Shown here: one piece after another, positions 42,004 to 49,575 of the stretch
Layout of the letters: every line of letters begins with the position of its first letter
Numbering within the stretch: the stretch's first letter is position 1
Assembly: GCA_041287635.1 (NCBI GenBank)
Contig: JBGGNG010000003.1
Location: forward strand, 10,996 to 74,995
DNA: 64,000 nucleotides
Source of the DNA: JAOUEA01 sp041287635
GTDB taxonomy: Bacteria; Actinomycetota; UBA4738; HRBIN12
Reading direction: 5' to 3'
Position numbers and translations under genes: made by a program
Notes under the pieces: model-generated
Told to the model about the DNA's origin: nothing
The model's database searches: none
What the model saw: the letters and a program-made list of their open reading frames with translations, nothing else

Positions 42004-42470
42004 CAGGCTTCCCCTCCGAAGATGTGAAGCGCCGAGTAGATGAGCACGATCGCGCCGAACGCCATCAGTGACCAGAACAGCGCCTTCTGCCGGTTGGGAA
42101 CGAACCCACTCCCGACGAGCGCCACGCGCGTGCCGTTCAGCCCATGTGCGAGAAGCCCGAACACCAGGAGCACGTCGAGTCCCAGGAACAGCGGCGTCGT
42201 CGCGACCTCGAGGAACCCGTTCCATGCGTCCTCACCGCCGAGCAACTGCGAAAGGACGGCGAGATGCAGGTAGAGGTAGGCCACGAGCCCGAGCCCGGTG
42301 ACGCGATTCAGCGAGAACGCCAGGTGTCCGGTGCTGCGGCTGCGGAGGTCGAACCATGCGATCGGTCCCGGCAGCTTGCGTGAGACGGGCGCGCGTTGAC
42401 GCCGTCCGCGCAGGATCTCCTCGACCCCCGGGTCGCGTTCGCGATCGAGCGGCGCTCGCGTCTCGCTCAC
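42003..42470 (-). CDS. SdhC-like cytochrome b556 subunit
   Basis: The 155-residue membrane protein has SLNRVTGLGLVAYLYLHL, comparable to the S-x2-HR-x-TG quinone-site motif of SdhC, and the heme-ligand motif HGLNGTRV. Three helices follow a hydrophilic N-terminus of about 45 residues. GTG start overlaps the iron-sulfur gene stop by 4 nt. Its flavoprotein partner by position is the GlpA-like protein, not SdhA. Confidence 0.82.
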   Translation of the reverse strand: MSETRAPLDRERDPGVEEILRGRRQRAPVSRKLPGPIAWFDLRSRSTGHLAFSLNRVTGLGLVAYLYLHLAVLSQLLGGEDAWNGFLEVATTPLFLGLDVLLVFGLLAHGLNGTRVALVGSGFVPNRQKALFWSLMAFGAIVLIYSALHIFGGEA

Positions 42471-43222
42471 GTCGCCTCCTCGCCTGCTGCGTGCTCCGGC
42501 ACCTCGCGGCCCTGTTCACGGCGGCGATGTCGCAGCTCCTTGCGCAGCGACATGATGCGCTGGGCGGGACGCACATCGCTCGGGCAGGCTTCCGTGCACT
42601 CGAACGCGGCGTGGCATCGCCAGGCGCCGGCGTCCTGGTCGGCCCAATCGAGCAATGCATCGCGGTCGACGTCGTCGCGAGGTTCCTCGAGCAATCGCTG
42701 GGCGTAGGCCAGCGCTGCCGGTCCGACGTAGGAGTCGTCGGTCGCGGCGACGGGGCAAGCCGAGAGGCATAACCCGCACTCGATACAGTCCTCGTACCGC
42801 TCATGTCCGTCGAGGTCGTCGGCGACCGCCGCCTCGGGCAGGAACCCGCTCTCGCGCACGATCGGGTGCGGATCGGGGTAGTGCGCGACGAACGTCGTCA
42901 TGTCGACGACCACGTCGAGGAGCACCGGGAGATTCGCGATCGGATCGACCGTGATCGTGCCCGAGAAGTCGGCGAGCTTCGTCACGCATGCGAGGCGCTC
43001 CCGACCATTCACCCGAACGCCGCATGTGCCACATGAGGCGTGGAAGCACGAGTGGCGCAGTCCGAGCGACGGGTCGCCGTGCAGTTGGATCCACCGGAGG
43101 GCCTCGAGCACCGTGGCGTCCTCACCCAACGGCACGTCGAACTCCTCCATGTGGGGTGTGTCGTCACCGCGTTTGAACCGATGCACCCGGAGCCGGCGGG
43201 TGGAGGTGGTCTCGGTCGTCAT
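42467..43222 (-). CDS. SdhB/FrdB-type iron-sulfur subunit
   Basis: The 251-residue protein has a 2Fe-2S ferredoxin domain (Cys59, Cys64, Cys67, Cys79), a 4Fe-4S motif CIECGLCLSACP (146, 149, 152, then 156) and a third set Cys203, Cys209, Cys213 matching the 3Fe-4S site. This is the complete three-cluster wire of succinate dehydrogenase/fumarate reductase. ATG overlaps the GlpA-like stop by 4 nt. No SdhA is present in the window, so it probably accepts electrons from the GlpA-like flavoprotein. Confidence 0.88.
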   Translation of the reverse strand: MTTETTSTRRLRVHRFKRGDDTPHMEEFDVPLGEDATVLEALRWIQLHGDPSLGLRHSCFHASCGTCGVRVNGRERLACVTKLADFSGTITVDPIANLPVLLDVVVDMTTFVAHYPDPHPIVRESGFLPEAAVADDLDGHERYEDCIECGLCLSACPVAATDDSYVGPAALAYAQRLLEEPRDDVDRDALLDWADQDAGAWRCHAAFECTEACPSDVRPAQRIMSLRKELRHRRREQGREVPEHAAGEEAT

Positions 43223-44403
43223 GCCGCGTACGCCGCCGTGTGGGGGAGCAGCACCGTCTCACGCGTGGCGCACGGGGTGTCGATACCGAGCTTGCGGCAG
43301 ACGGCGTCGGCACAGACCTCAGCCATGCCCCGCAGCGTCGTGCCCTTGCCGCCGGTGATCGTCACGAAGCCTTCCACTCGGTCGTCCACCGCGTGATCGA
43401 TCGTCTTGAAGGTGCGCGACAGCTCGCGGCCCGAGTCGGCATCGTCGCGCGAACCGATCAAGGGCCGCGCGGCCGACCATGCCGCGCGGAATGGCGCCTG
43501 GAGCACGGCCGGCACGAGGATCGAGCCCTCGTCGACCATGCGCTGCACGTGGTCGGCCGGCACGCCGAGGTCATCGGGGTCAGAGACGACCCAGGAGCTG
43601 GTGCCGATGACCGAGAGCGCTCGCTGCGGCACGATGATGTCGCCGTCACCCGATGCGTGCAGTCGGTTGATGACCATGTTCGTCAGACGCCCGCGCACCG
43701 CGAGCATCACTCCGGGGGAGGGGCGGATCGGCACGTCGACCCCCGCCATGCGAGCCACCTGCTCCGACCAGGGGCCCGTGGCGTTCACGACGATGTCAGC
43801 CCCGATGCGCGTCTGCTTCCCCGTGATCAGGTCGCGGACGTGCGCGCCCGAGATCACGCCACCACCGAGGTCGAGGTCGAGGACGTCGACCCAGTTCAAC
43901 AGGTCGGCCCCGTTGGCCCTCGCGGTGGCGAAGAAGCGCAGGGGCATACGCATCGCGTCCATCGTCGCATCGGGGACCCGCACGGCCACCTTCAGGTCGG
44001 GGTTCAGGTTCGGCTCGAGCCGCAATGCCTCGTCGGGCTTGAGCACCTGCGTCGGGATGCCCGTGCGCTCGCACCCCTCGAGGAACGACGGCAGGTAGGC
44101 CATGTCCTCGTCGGTGATGCCGACGAACAGACCGTCGTTCTCCTCGAACGAACCGGGCGCGATGCGGCGCAGGAGCATGTTCTCCTCGATGCACTCGATC
44201 GCCGATTCCTCGTCGTTCACGGCGTAGCGGGCGCCGCTGTGCAGCAACCCGTGGTGGCGACCGGTGGTGCCCGAGGTGAACTCGCCGCGCTCGACGAGCG
44301 TCACGCGTACGCCGCGCAGGGCGAGATCGTGGGCGAGGGCGCCACCTGTGCCGCCTCCGCCCACGATCAGGACGTGTGGAGCCGTACCCGCACCTTCGCT
44401 CAT
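43219..44403 (-). CDS. glpA: GlpA-type glycerol-3-phosphate dehydrogenase flavoprotein
   Basis: A 394-residue FAD protein: dinucleotide motif VLIVGGGGTGGALA (11-24), then SGTTGRHHGLLHSGARYAV, nearly the GlpA signature ATGRNHGLLHSGARYA, and ECIEENMLLRRIAP. FTITGGKGTTLRGMAEV-type C-terminal FAD contact is present (VTITGGKGTTLR). It oxidises G3P to DHAP. E. coli GlpA is about 150 residues longer, with a C-terminal BFD-type 2Fe-2S domain that is missing here. No GlpB or GlpC follows; SdhB, C and D homologues do. Downstream of glpK in the same array. Confidence 0.88.
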   Translation of the reverse strand: MSEGAGTAPHVLIVGGGGTGGALAHDLALRGVRVTLVERGEFTSGTTGRHHGLLHSGARYAVNDEESAIECIEENMLLRRIAPGSFEENDGLFVGITDEDMAYLPSFLEGCERTGIPTQVLKPDEALRLEPNLNPDLKVAVRVPDATMDAMRMPLRFFATARANGADLLNWVDVLDLDLGGGVISGAHVRDLITGKQTRIGADIVVNATGPWSEQVARMAGVDVPIRPSPGVMLAVRGRLTNMVINRLHASGDGDIIVPQRALSVIGTSSWVVSDPDDLGVPADHVQRMVDEGSILVPAVLQAPFRAAWSAARPLIGSRDDADSGRELSRTFKTIDHAVDDRVEGFVTITGGKGTTLRGMAEVCADAVCRKLGIDTPCATRETVLLPHTAAYAA

Positions 44404-44436
44404 CGGCGAATCATGCCATGCCGCCGGGGAACGGGC

Positions 44437-44682
44437 TCAGTCTTCGTCCTCTTCCTGTCCGCGCGCGAAGTCGCCCCGCTCAGGCGTCACGGGGTGTTCG
44501 TCCTCGTCGGCCTGACCTTCCGCGAACGTGCCCTTCTCGACCTCAGTCGGCTCGCGGTGCTCCTGCTCCTGACCTTCCGCGAAGTCGCCATGGGTATCGG
44601 CGTCGGGGTCGTGATCCGCTTGGCCCTCGGCGAAGGATCCCTCGTGTTCGTCGTGCTCGTCACGTTCCTTCTCGTCGTTCAC
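44437..44682 (-). CDS. Acidic tandem-repeat small protein (FAEGQ repeats)
   Basis: The 81-residue protein has four copies of G-x-F-A-E/R-G-Q beginning at residues 15, 32, 51 and 70 (spacing 17, 19, 19), joined by Asp/Glu/His/Pro-rich linkers. No hydrophobic core or membrane segment is present; it should be disordered and highly acidic. The protein, not just the DNA, is repeated: linkers differ while the motif is kept. It lies 15 bp after glpK and 33 bp before glpA on the same strand, so it is probably cotranscribed. Function unknown. Confidence 0.7.
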   Translation of the reverse strand: MNDEKERDEHDEHEGSFAEGQADHDPDADTHGDFAEGQEQEHREPTEVEKGTFAEGQADEDEHPVTPERGDFARGQEEDED

Positions 44683-44697
44683 TGGCGACCTCCCGGC

Positions 44698-46194
44698 TCA
44701 CTCGACCCAGTCGAACGTACGCGTTACGGCCTTCTTCCACAGCGCATATTCCTTCTCGCGCTCGGCCGCATCCATCATGGGTGTCCACTCCTTGTCCTTG
44801 CCCCAGTTCCCGCGCAGGTCGTCGATCGTTGCCCAGAAGCCCGTCGCCAGACCGGCGGCGTACGCGGCGCCGAGGGACGTGGTTTCGGCCACCGTCGGAC
44901 GGATCACCGGCACGCCGAGAACGTCGGCCTGGGTCTGCATCAGCAGGTCGTTGTGCACCATGCCGCCGTCGACCTTCAGTGAGGTGAGCGCGACGCCGGA
45001 GTCGGCGTTCATCGCGTCGACGACTTCACGGCTCTGCCACGCCGTGGCTTCGAGCGTGGCTCGCGCGATGTGCCCGGCTGTCACGAAGCGCGTGAGCCCT
45101 GCGATCACGCCGCGCGCCTCGCTGCGCCAGTACGGCGCGAAGAGGCCCGAGAACGCCGGCACGAAGTACACGCCGCCGTTGTCGTCGACGGTCTTCGCGA
45201 GGGCCTCGACGTCGGGGGAGGCCTCGATCATCTTCAGGTTGTCGCGCAGCCACTGCACCAGGGCGCCCGTGATCGCGATCGAGCCTTCGAGCATGTACGC
45301 GGCCGGCTGGTCTCCGATCTTGTAGCCCACGCCCGTGATCAGCCCGTTCTTCGATTGGACCGCGTCCGTGCCCGTGTTCAGCAGCAGGAACGACCCCGTG
45401 CCGTAAGTGTTCTTGGCCTCGCCGACGTCGAAGCAGGTCTGGCCGAACAGGGCCGCCTGCTGATCACCGAGGTCGCCGGCCACCGGCACGCCGGCGGCCG
45501 CACCGACCGCCTCGCCGTAGACCTGGCTCGACGAGCGGATCTCGGGGAGCATCGAGCGAGGCACGCCGATCGCATTCAGGAGGTCGTCATCCCAGTCGAG
45601 GGTTTCGAGGTTCATCAGCATGGTGCGGCTCGCATTGGTCACGTCCGTGACGTGCTGGCCACCGTCGACGCCGCCCGTGAGGTTCCAGATGCACCATGTG
45701 TCGATGTTGCCGAACGCCAACTCGCCCGCATCGGCTCGTGCCTGCGCCCCCTCGACGTTGTCGAGGATCCACCGGACCTTGGGGCCGGAGAAGTAGGTGG
45801 CGATCGGGAGTCCCGTCTTCTCGCGGAAGCGATCCTGGCCGCCGTCGGCGATCAGCTCGTTACAGAGCTGATCGGTGCGGGTGTCCTGCCACACGAGCGC
45901 GTTGTGGATCGCCTGCCCCGTGGAGCGGTCCCACACCACCGTGGTCTCACGCTGGTTCGTGATACCGATCGCGGCGATGTCGCCCGCCGACAGGCTCGCC
46001 TTCTGAAGGGCTCCCGCGATCACATCCTGGCTGCGGGCCCAGATCTCCGCAGGGTCGTGCTCGACCCACCCCGGCTTGGGGAAGATCTGCTCGTGCTCCT
46101 TCTGGTCGACGCCCACGACCTGGCCGCCGTGGTCGAAGATCATGAAGCGCGTGCTGGTCGTGCCCTGGTCGAGGGCACCGACGTACTCAGCCAT
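44698..46194 (-). CDS. glpK: Glycerol kinase
   Basis: ATP-dependent phosphorylation of glycerol to sn-glycerol-3-phosphate. The 498-residue FGGY kinase has LDQGTTSTRFMIFD, GITNQRETTVVWD, WQDTRT, the catalytic Asp region GDLGDQQAALFGQTCF, NTYGTGSFLLLNTG and DGGMVHNDLLMQTQAD. GGAGG precedes the ATG, within the end of dhaL (8-nt overlap). Upstream genes provide transport and DHA kinase, downstream genes oxidise the product. Confidence 0.97.
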   Translation of the reverse strand: MAEYVGALDQGTTSTRFMIFDHGGQVVGVDQKEHEQIFPKPGWVEHDPAEIWARSQDVIAGALQKASLSAGDIAAIGITNQRETTVVWDRSTGQAIHNALVWQDTRTDQLCNELIADGGQDRFREKTGLPIATYFSGPKVRWILDNVEGAQARADAGELAFGNIDTWCIWNLTGGVDGGQHVTDVTNASRTMLMNLETLDWDDDLLNAIGVPRSMLPEIRSSSQVYGEAVGAAAGVPVAGDLGDQQAALFGQTCFDVGEAKNTYGTGSFLLLNTGTDAVQSKNGLITGVGYKIGDQPAAYMLEGSIAITGALVQWLRDNLKMIEASPDVEALAKTVDDNGGVYFVPAFSGLFAPYWRSEARGVIAGLTRFVTAGHIARATLEATAWQSREVVDAMNADSGVALTSLKVDGGMVHNDLLMQTQADVLGVPVIRPTVAETTSLGAAYAAGLATGFWATIDDLRGNWGKDKEWTPMMDAAEREKEYALWKKAVTRTFDWVE

Positions 46195-46864
46195 GAGGGG
46201 CCTCCTCCGATGGTCGGCCGTCGCCGGCCCATGTGTCGGCGACGGTGCGCAACAACAGGTAGCTCGAGGTGGCGCCGGGGTCCTGATGCCCAGCGCTTCG
46301 TTCGCCGAGGTAGCTCGCTCGGCCCTTCCTTGCCACGAGGGGGATCGTGGCCGTCATGCCCTCTTCGGCCGCGTCGGCCGAGCGACGGAGCGCCGCGGGC
46401 AGATCCGCTCCGTCGGCGACCGCGGCGGCGAAGGCGTCGCGACCGGGCATCAAGGCGTCGAGCATCGTCTTGTCGCCAGCCTCGGCCTTGCCGCGTGCCT
46501 GCACGCCGGAGACGGCCGCTGCGAGGGCGGCAGCCCAATCCTCAGGCGTGATCTCGTCCTTCCCTGCGGTGGCGACGCCCAGCTGCAGGAACAACGTGCC
46601 GTAGAGCGGTCCTCCCGCGCCTCCCACGGTCGACACCAGCGTCATGCCCACCGTCTTGAACAGCGCCCCGATGTCGCCTGGTGCGGCCCCGTCGAGCTTG
46701 CCGAGCACGGCTTGGAATCCCCGGTCCATGTTGATGCCGTGGTCCGCATCGCCGATCGCGGAGTCCAGCTCCGTGAGGTACGTCTTGTTCTCGGCGATCG
46801 TGGCGGTGAAGGTCTTGAGCCATGCGACGACGTCGTCGTACGACACGCCTGCGGTGCCGCTCAT
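46187..46864 (-). CDS. dhaL: Dihydroxyacetone kinase subunit L
   Basis: The ADP-binding subunit of PTS-dependent DHA kinase. The 225-residue protein has IGDADHGINM (metal-ADP aspartates), GGAGGPLYGTLFLQ, AGDKTMLDAL and GHQDPGATSSYLLL. DhaM rephosphorylates the bound ADP, and DhaK holds DHA. ATG 46864 was chosen; GTG 46876 is possible. It overlaps glpK by 8 nt. A second DhaL is encoded at 48.9 kb on the other strand. Confidence 0.93.
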   Translation of the reverse strand: MSGTAGVSYDDVVAWLKTFTATIAENKTYLTELDSAIGDADHGINMDRGFQAVLGKLDGAAPGDIGALFKTVGMTLVSTVGGAGGPLYGTLFLQLGVATAGKDEITPEDWAAALAAAVSGVQARGKAEAGDKTMLDALMPGRDAFAAAVADGADLPAALRRSADAAEEGMTATIPLVARKGRASYLGERSAGHQDPGATSSYLLLRTVADTWAGDGRPSEEAPHG

Positions 46865-46885
46865 CTCGGCACCCACCCCTTCCTT

Positions 46886-46918
46886 CCGCCCGCCCCGGGC
46901 GGGGGGCTCAGACCCCCC
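46886..46918 (-). other. Overlapping GC hairpins between dhaK and dhaL
   Basis: CCGCCCG-CCC-CGGGCGG (46886-46902) and GGGGGG-CTCAGA-CCCCCC (46901-46918) share the G-tract, so only one can form. The second covers the dhaK stop codon; the first sits just before the dhaL ribosome site. Confidence 0.35.
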
Positions 46919-47909
46919 ACCGCAGACCGGCCGTGTTCACCGGAGCGTCCCAGAGCTTCGTGAAGTCGTCGCTCAGCTTCAGCAGCGTGATCGAGCATCC
47001 GGCCATCTCGAGCGAGGTGATGTACGAACCGATCAGGTTGCGCGAGATCGTGATTCCCCGGCCCGACAGGAACTTGTTGAGCTCGTTGAAGACCACGTAG
47101 AGCTCGATCAACGGCGTGCCACCCATGCCGTTCACGAACGCCAGCGCTTGGTCGCCCTTGCGGAACGGAAGGTCGTCGACGATCGCGGTCGCCATCATGT
47201 CGACGATCTCCGACGCCTGCTTCATCTTCATGCGCTCGCGCCCCGGCTCGCCGTGGATGCCCACGCCCATCTCGATCTCGTCGTCGCCGAGCTCGAACGT
47301 GGGGGAGCCTGCGGCCGGCACGGTGCATGAGGTGAGCGCCATACCCATCGAGCGGCCGTTGGCGTTCACCTCTCGGCAGATGTCGGCGACCTCCTTCAGT
47401 GGCCGCTTCTGCTCGGCGGCCGCTCCGGCGATCTTCTCCATCAGCACGGTCGTGCCCACGCCGCGACGCCCCGCCGTGTAGAGCGAGTCCTGCACGGCCA
47501 CATCGTCGTCGACGATCACGGACTCGACGTCGGTGCCTTCGGCACGACAGAGCTCCGCCGCCATCTCGAAGTTCATGACGTCGCCGGTGTAGTTCTTCAC
47601 GATGTGCACGACGCCGGCTCCGCCGTCGACGGCCTTGGTCGCCGCCTCCATCTGATCAGGGGTGGGCGACGTGAACACCTCGCCAGGACATGCGGCGTCG
47701 AGCATGCCCATGCCGACGAAGCCACCATGCATCGGTTCGTGTCCGGATCCACCACCCGAGACGAGCGCGACCTTGCCCTGCACGGGCGCGTCGGCCCGCG
47801 AGATGACGTACGGATCGTAGGACACCTTCACGAGGTCGGGGTGTGCCGCCTCGATACCTTGGAGTTCTTCCCGGACGACGTCCGCCGGGTCGTTGATCAA
47901 CTTCTTCAT
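46908..47909 (-). CDS. dhaK: Dihydroxyacetone kinase subunit K
   Basis: Substrate-binding subunit of DHA kinase, 333 residues. His219 in GVGIHGEPGRER is the residue that covalently binds DHA as a hemiaminal. SGGGSGHEPMHGGFVG (51-66) and NYTGDVMNFEMA (106-117) are the other family motifs. ATG 47909 starts MKKLINDP, the standard DhaK opening. Follows glpF after 65 bp containing a hairpin. Confidence 0.95.
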   Translation of the reverse strand: MKKLINDPADVVREELQGIEAAHPDLVKVSYDPYVISRADAPVQGKVALVSGGGSGHEPMHGGFVGMGMLDAACPGEVFTSPTPDQMEAATKAVDGGAGVVHIVKNYTGDVMNFEMAAELCRAEGTDVESVIVDDDVAVQDSLYTAGRRGVGTTVLMEKIAGAAAEQKRPLKEVADICREVNANGRSMGMALTSCTVPAAGSPTFELGDDEIEMGVGIHGEPGRERMKMKQASEIVDMMATAIVDDLPFRKGDQALAFVNGMGGTPLIELYVVFNELNKFLSGRGITISRNLIGSYITSLEMAGCSITLLKLSDDFTKLWDAPVNTAGLRWGV

Positions 47910-47937
47910 GCGTGCCTCGCTTCCCGTCGTGGAGGGG

Positions 47938-47967
47938 CGGCGGGAGGGCTCACGGGCCCTCCCGCCG
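47938..47967 (-). terminator. Hairpin between glpF and dhaK (possible attenuator)
   Basis: An 11-bp stem (CGGCGGGAGGG with CCCTCCCGCCG) and 8-nt loop, 7 bp past the glpF stop and 28 bp before dhaK. No T-run. It could terminate partially, or stabilise the glpF message. Confidence 0.5.
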
Positions 47968-47974
47968 GCCGTCT

Positions 47975-48703
47975 CTAGCCGAAGATCGCGTCGGCCGCCA
48001 GCGCCCCGAGCACGCCGCCCACGATCGGGCCGACGACCGGGATCCACGAGTAAGCCCAGTCGGAGCTCCCCTTGCCGGCGATCGGCAGGATCGCGTGCAT
48101 GATGCGAGGTCCGAGGTCGCGAGCCGGGTTGATCGCGTAGCCGGTCGGGCCACCCAACGCCATGCCGATCACGAGGACCAGCAGGCCCACGGGCAGGGCA
48201 CCGGTCGCGAGGGCGCCGGACAACGCCTCCTCGCCGATCGCGAGCCCCGAGATCGACAGGATGCCGAAGACCAGCACGAACGTGCCGATGATCTCGGTGA
48301 TCAAGTTGGCGGGGGTGTTGCGGATCGCCGGACCGGTCGAGAACACCGCGAGCTTGAGCCCGGCGTCGTCCGTCTCGCTCCAGTGCGCCAGGTAGGCGAG
48401 GTACACGAGGGTGGCGCCGATGAACGCGCCGACGAACTGGCCGGCGATCGCGGTCGGCACGTCTTCCCAGGGGAAGGCGTCGATCGACGCGAGGCCGACC
48501 GTCACCGCGGGGTTGAGGTGCGCGACGCCCCCCTCGACCGCAAGGCTACCGAGCACGCCGACGAACACGGCCATCGCCCAGGCCCAGGTGATGACCACCC
48601 ATCCCGAGTTCTGCGCTTTCGACTTGTTGAGGAGCACACCGGCCACGACGCCGTCACCGAGCAAGACGAGCAACGCCGTACCGACCACCTCTCCGAGGAA
48701 CAT
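47975..48703 (-). CDS. glpF: Glycerol facilitator (aquaglyceroporin)
   Basis: A 242-residue MIP channel with six helices and two half-helices carrying NPA boxes: GVAHLNPAVTVGL and GYAINPARDLGPR. The Asp after the second NPAR is the usual mark of glycerol-conducting members. MFLGEVVGTALLVLLGDGVVAGVLL matches GlpF N-termini, so ATG 48703 was chosen, with GGAGGGGG upstream; the frame is open 165 bp further without homology. First gene of the glycerol array. Confidence 0.92.
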   Translation of the reverse strand: MFLGEVVGTALLVLLGDGVVAGVLLNKSKAQNSGWVVITWAWAMAVFVGVLGSLAVEGGVAHLNPAVTVGLASIDAFPWEDVPTAIAGQFVGAFIGATLVYLAYLAHWSETDDAGLKLAVFSTGPAIRNTPANLITEIIGTFVLVFGILSISGLAIGEEALSGALATGALPVGLLVLVIGMALGGPTGYAINPARDLGPRIMHAILPIAGKGSSDWAYSWIPVVGPIVGGVLGALAADAIFG

Positions 48704-48757
48704 CTGAGCGACCACCCCCTCCGTAGCGGGCCCCACCGTCGGGACCGTGTCGACTCG

Positions 48758-48786
48758 AGCCAACTCGGTTCGTAACGAGATGTCAA
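48758..48786 (-). promoter_or_regulatory. Candidate promoter for the glycerol array
   Basis: On the minus strand TTGACA (48786-48781) is followed after 17 bp by TTGGCT (48763-48758), about 55 bp before the glpF start. The -35 is perfect, the -10 weak, as expected for a regulated promoter. Confidence 0.45.
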
Positions 48787-48828
48787 TAGTCTTGTGACGC
48801 CGAAGCCATCTCGACAAGGCCATCCATC

Positions 48829-48845
48829 GTTCGGTATCGTCGAAC
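48829..48845. promoter_or_regulatory. Inverted repeat, possible IclR-type operator
   Basis: GTTCG-GTATCGT-CGAAC in the 182-bp divergent gap between glpF and dhaL2. A second imperfect repeat, CTCG-GTTCGTAA-CGAG (48765-48780), lies in the spacer of the glpF promoter. The adjacent gene encodes an IclR regulator. Confidence 0.4.
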
Positions 48846-48885
48846 AGCCACGCACTGGAAGTTGACATGGCCTGGAGGTGGTTCG

Positions 48886-49575
48886 ATGGTTGCGGCGGTG
48901 ACCGAACGGGCTGACAACGCTCGCGAGAGGGTGTTCGACGTGTACGACGCCACCATGATCCGCCGTTGGGTGCGCGGGTCCGCCGACGAGGTCGCGGCGA
49001 ACCGAGACTTCCTGACCCAACTCGATGCGGCCATCGGAGACGCCGACCACGGGATCAACATGGATCGCGGATTCTCGGCCGCCGTGACCGATCTCGACGC
49101 TACCTCCGACCTGCCCGCAGGCGAGCTGTTGATCCGGGTCGGGGGCACCCTGATCTATCGCGTCGGGGGCGCCGCCGGGCCGCTCTTCGGCACCTGCCTT
49201 CGCCGAGCGGGGGAGGCGTTGGGCGACGCCGAGTCGTTCGACGCCGAGGGCCTGTGGAAGGCGTTGCGATCCGGTCTCGACGGCATCCAGGGGCTCGGCG
49301 CGGCGGAGGAAGGCGACAAGACGATCGTCGATGCTTACGCACCCGCGCTCGTGGCGTTCGAGCGGGAGCTGCGGGGGGGCGGCGACGGGGCCTCGGCGTC
49401 ACGCAAGGCGGCCGAGGCCGCACGCGAGGGCATGCGTGCGACGGTGCCGATGCAGGCGCGGAAGGGCCGCGCCTCGTACCTGGGACCGAGGAGCGTGGGG
49501 CATCAGGATCCGGGGGCCACCTCGACCTCCTACCTGTTCGCGGCGCTCGCTCGGTCGTTGGACGGCGGTCGTTGA
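48886..49575 (+). CDS. DhaL-like protein (second copy)
   Basis: A 229-residue DhaL homologue: IGDADHGINMDRG, GGAAGPLFGTCLRR, EGDKTIVDAYAPAL and GHQDPGATSTSYLF. Residues for Mg-ADP look intact. No DhaK or DhaM partner is on this strand. It overlaps the IclR regulator by 4 nt, so it may act as a sensor partner, as DhaL does with the DhaR activator in E. coli, or as a second kinase subunit. GGAGG at 48874 supports ATG 48886. Confidence 0.85.
   Translation: MVAAVTERADNARERVFDVYDATMIRRWVRGSADEVAANRDFLTQLDAAIGDADHGINMDRGFSAAVTDLDATSDLPAGELLIRVGGTLIYRVGGAAGPLFGTCLRRAGEALGDAESFDAEGLWKALRSGLDGIQGLGAAEEGDKTIVDAYAPALVAFERELRGGGDGASASRKAAEAAREGMRATVPMQARKGRASYLGPRSVGHQDPGATSTSYLFAALARSLDGGR

Noticed and set aside
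41632..43222. Ordinary succinate dehydrogenase operon
   Set aside because: The flavoprotein in the unit is clearly GlpA-like, and no SdhA is present in the window; kept as a hypothesis of a hybrid complex.
44440..44680. Repeated CCTTCCGCGAA-type DNA suggesting a repeat array or CRISPR
   Set aside because: Units are in frame, unequal, and encode the FAEGQ protein motif; no constant repeat/spacer pattern.
45070..46551. 493-codon frame antisense to glpK
   Set aside because: Same reason: opposite a certain gene with no recognisable domain.
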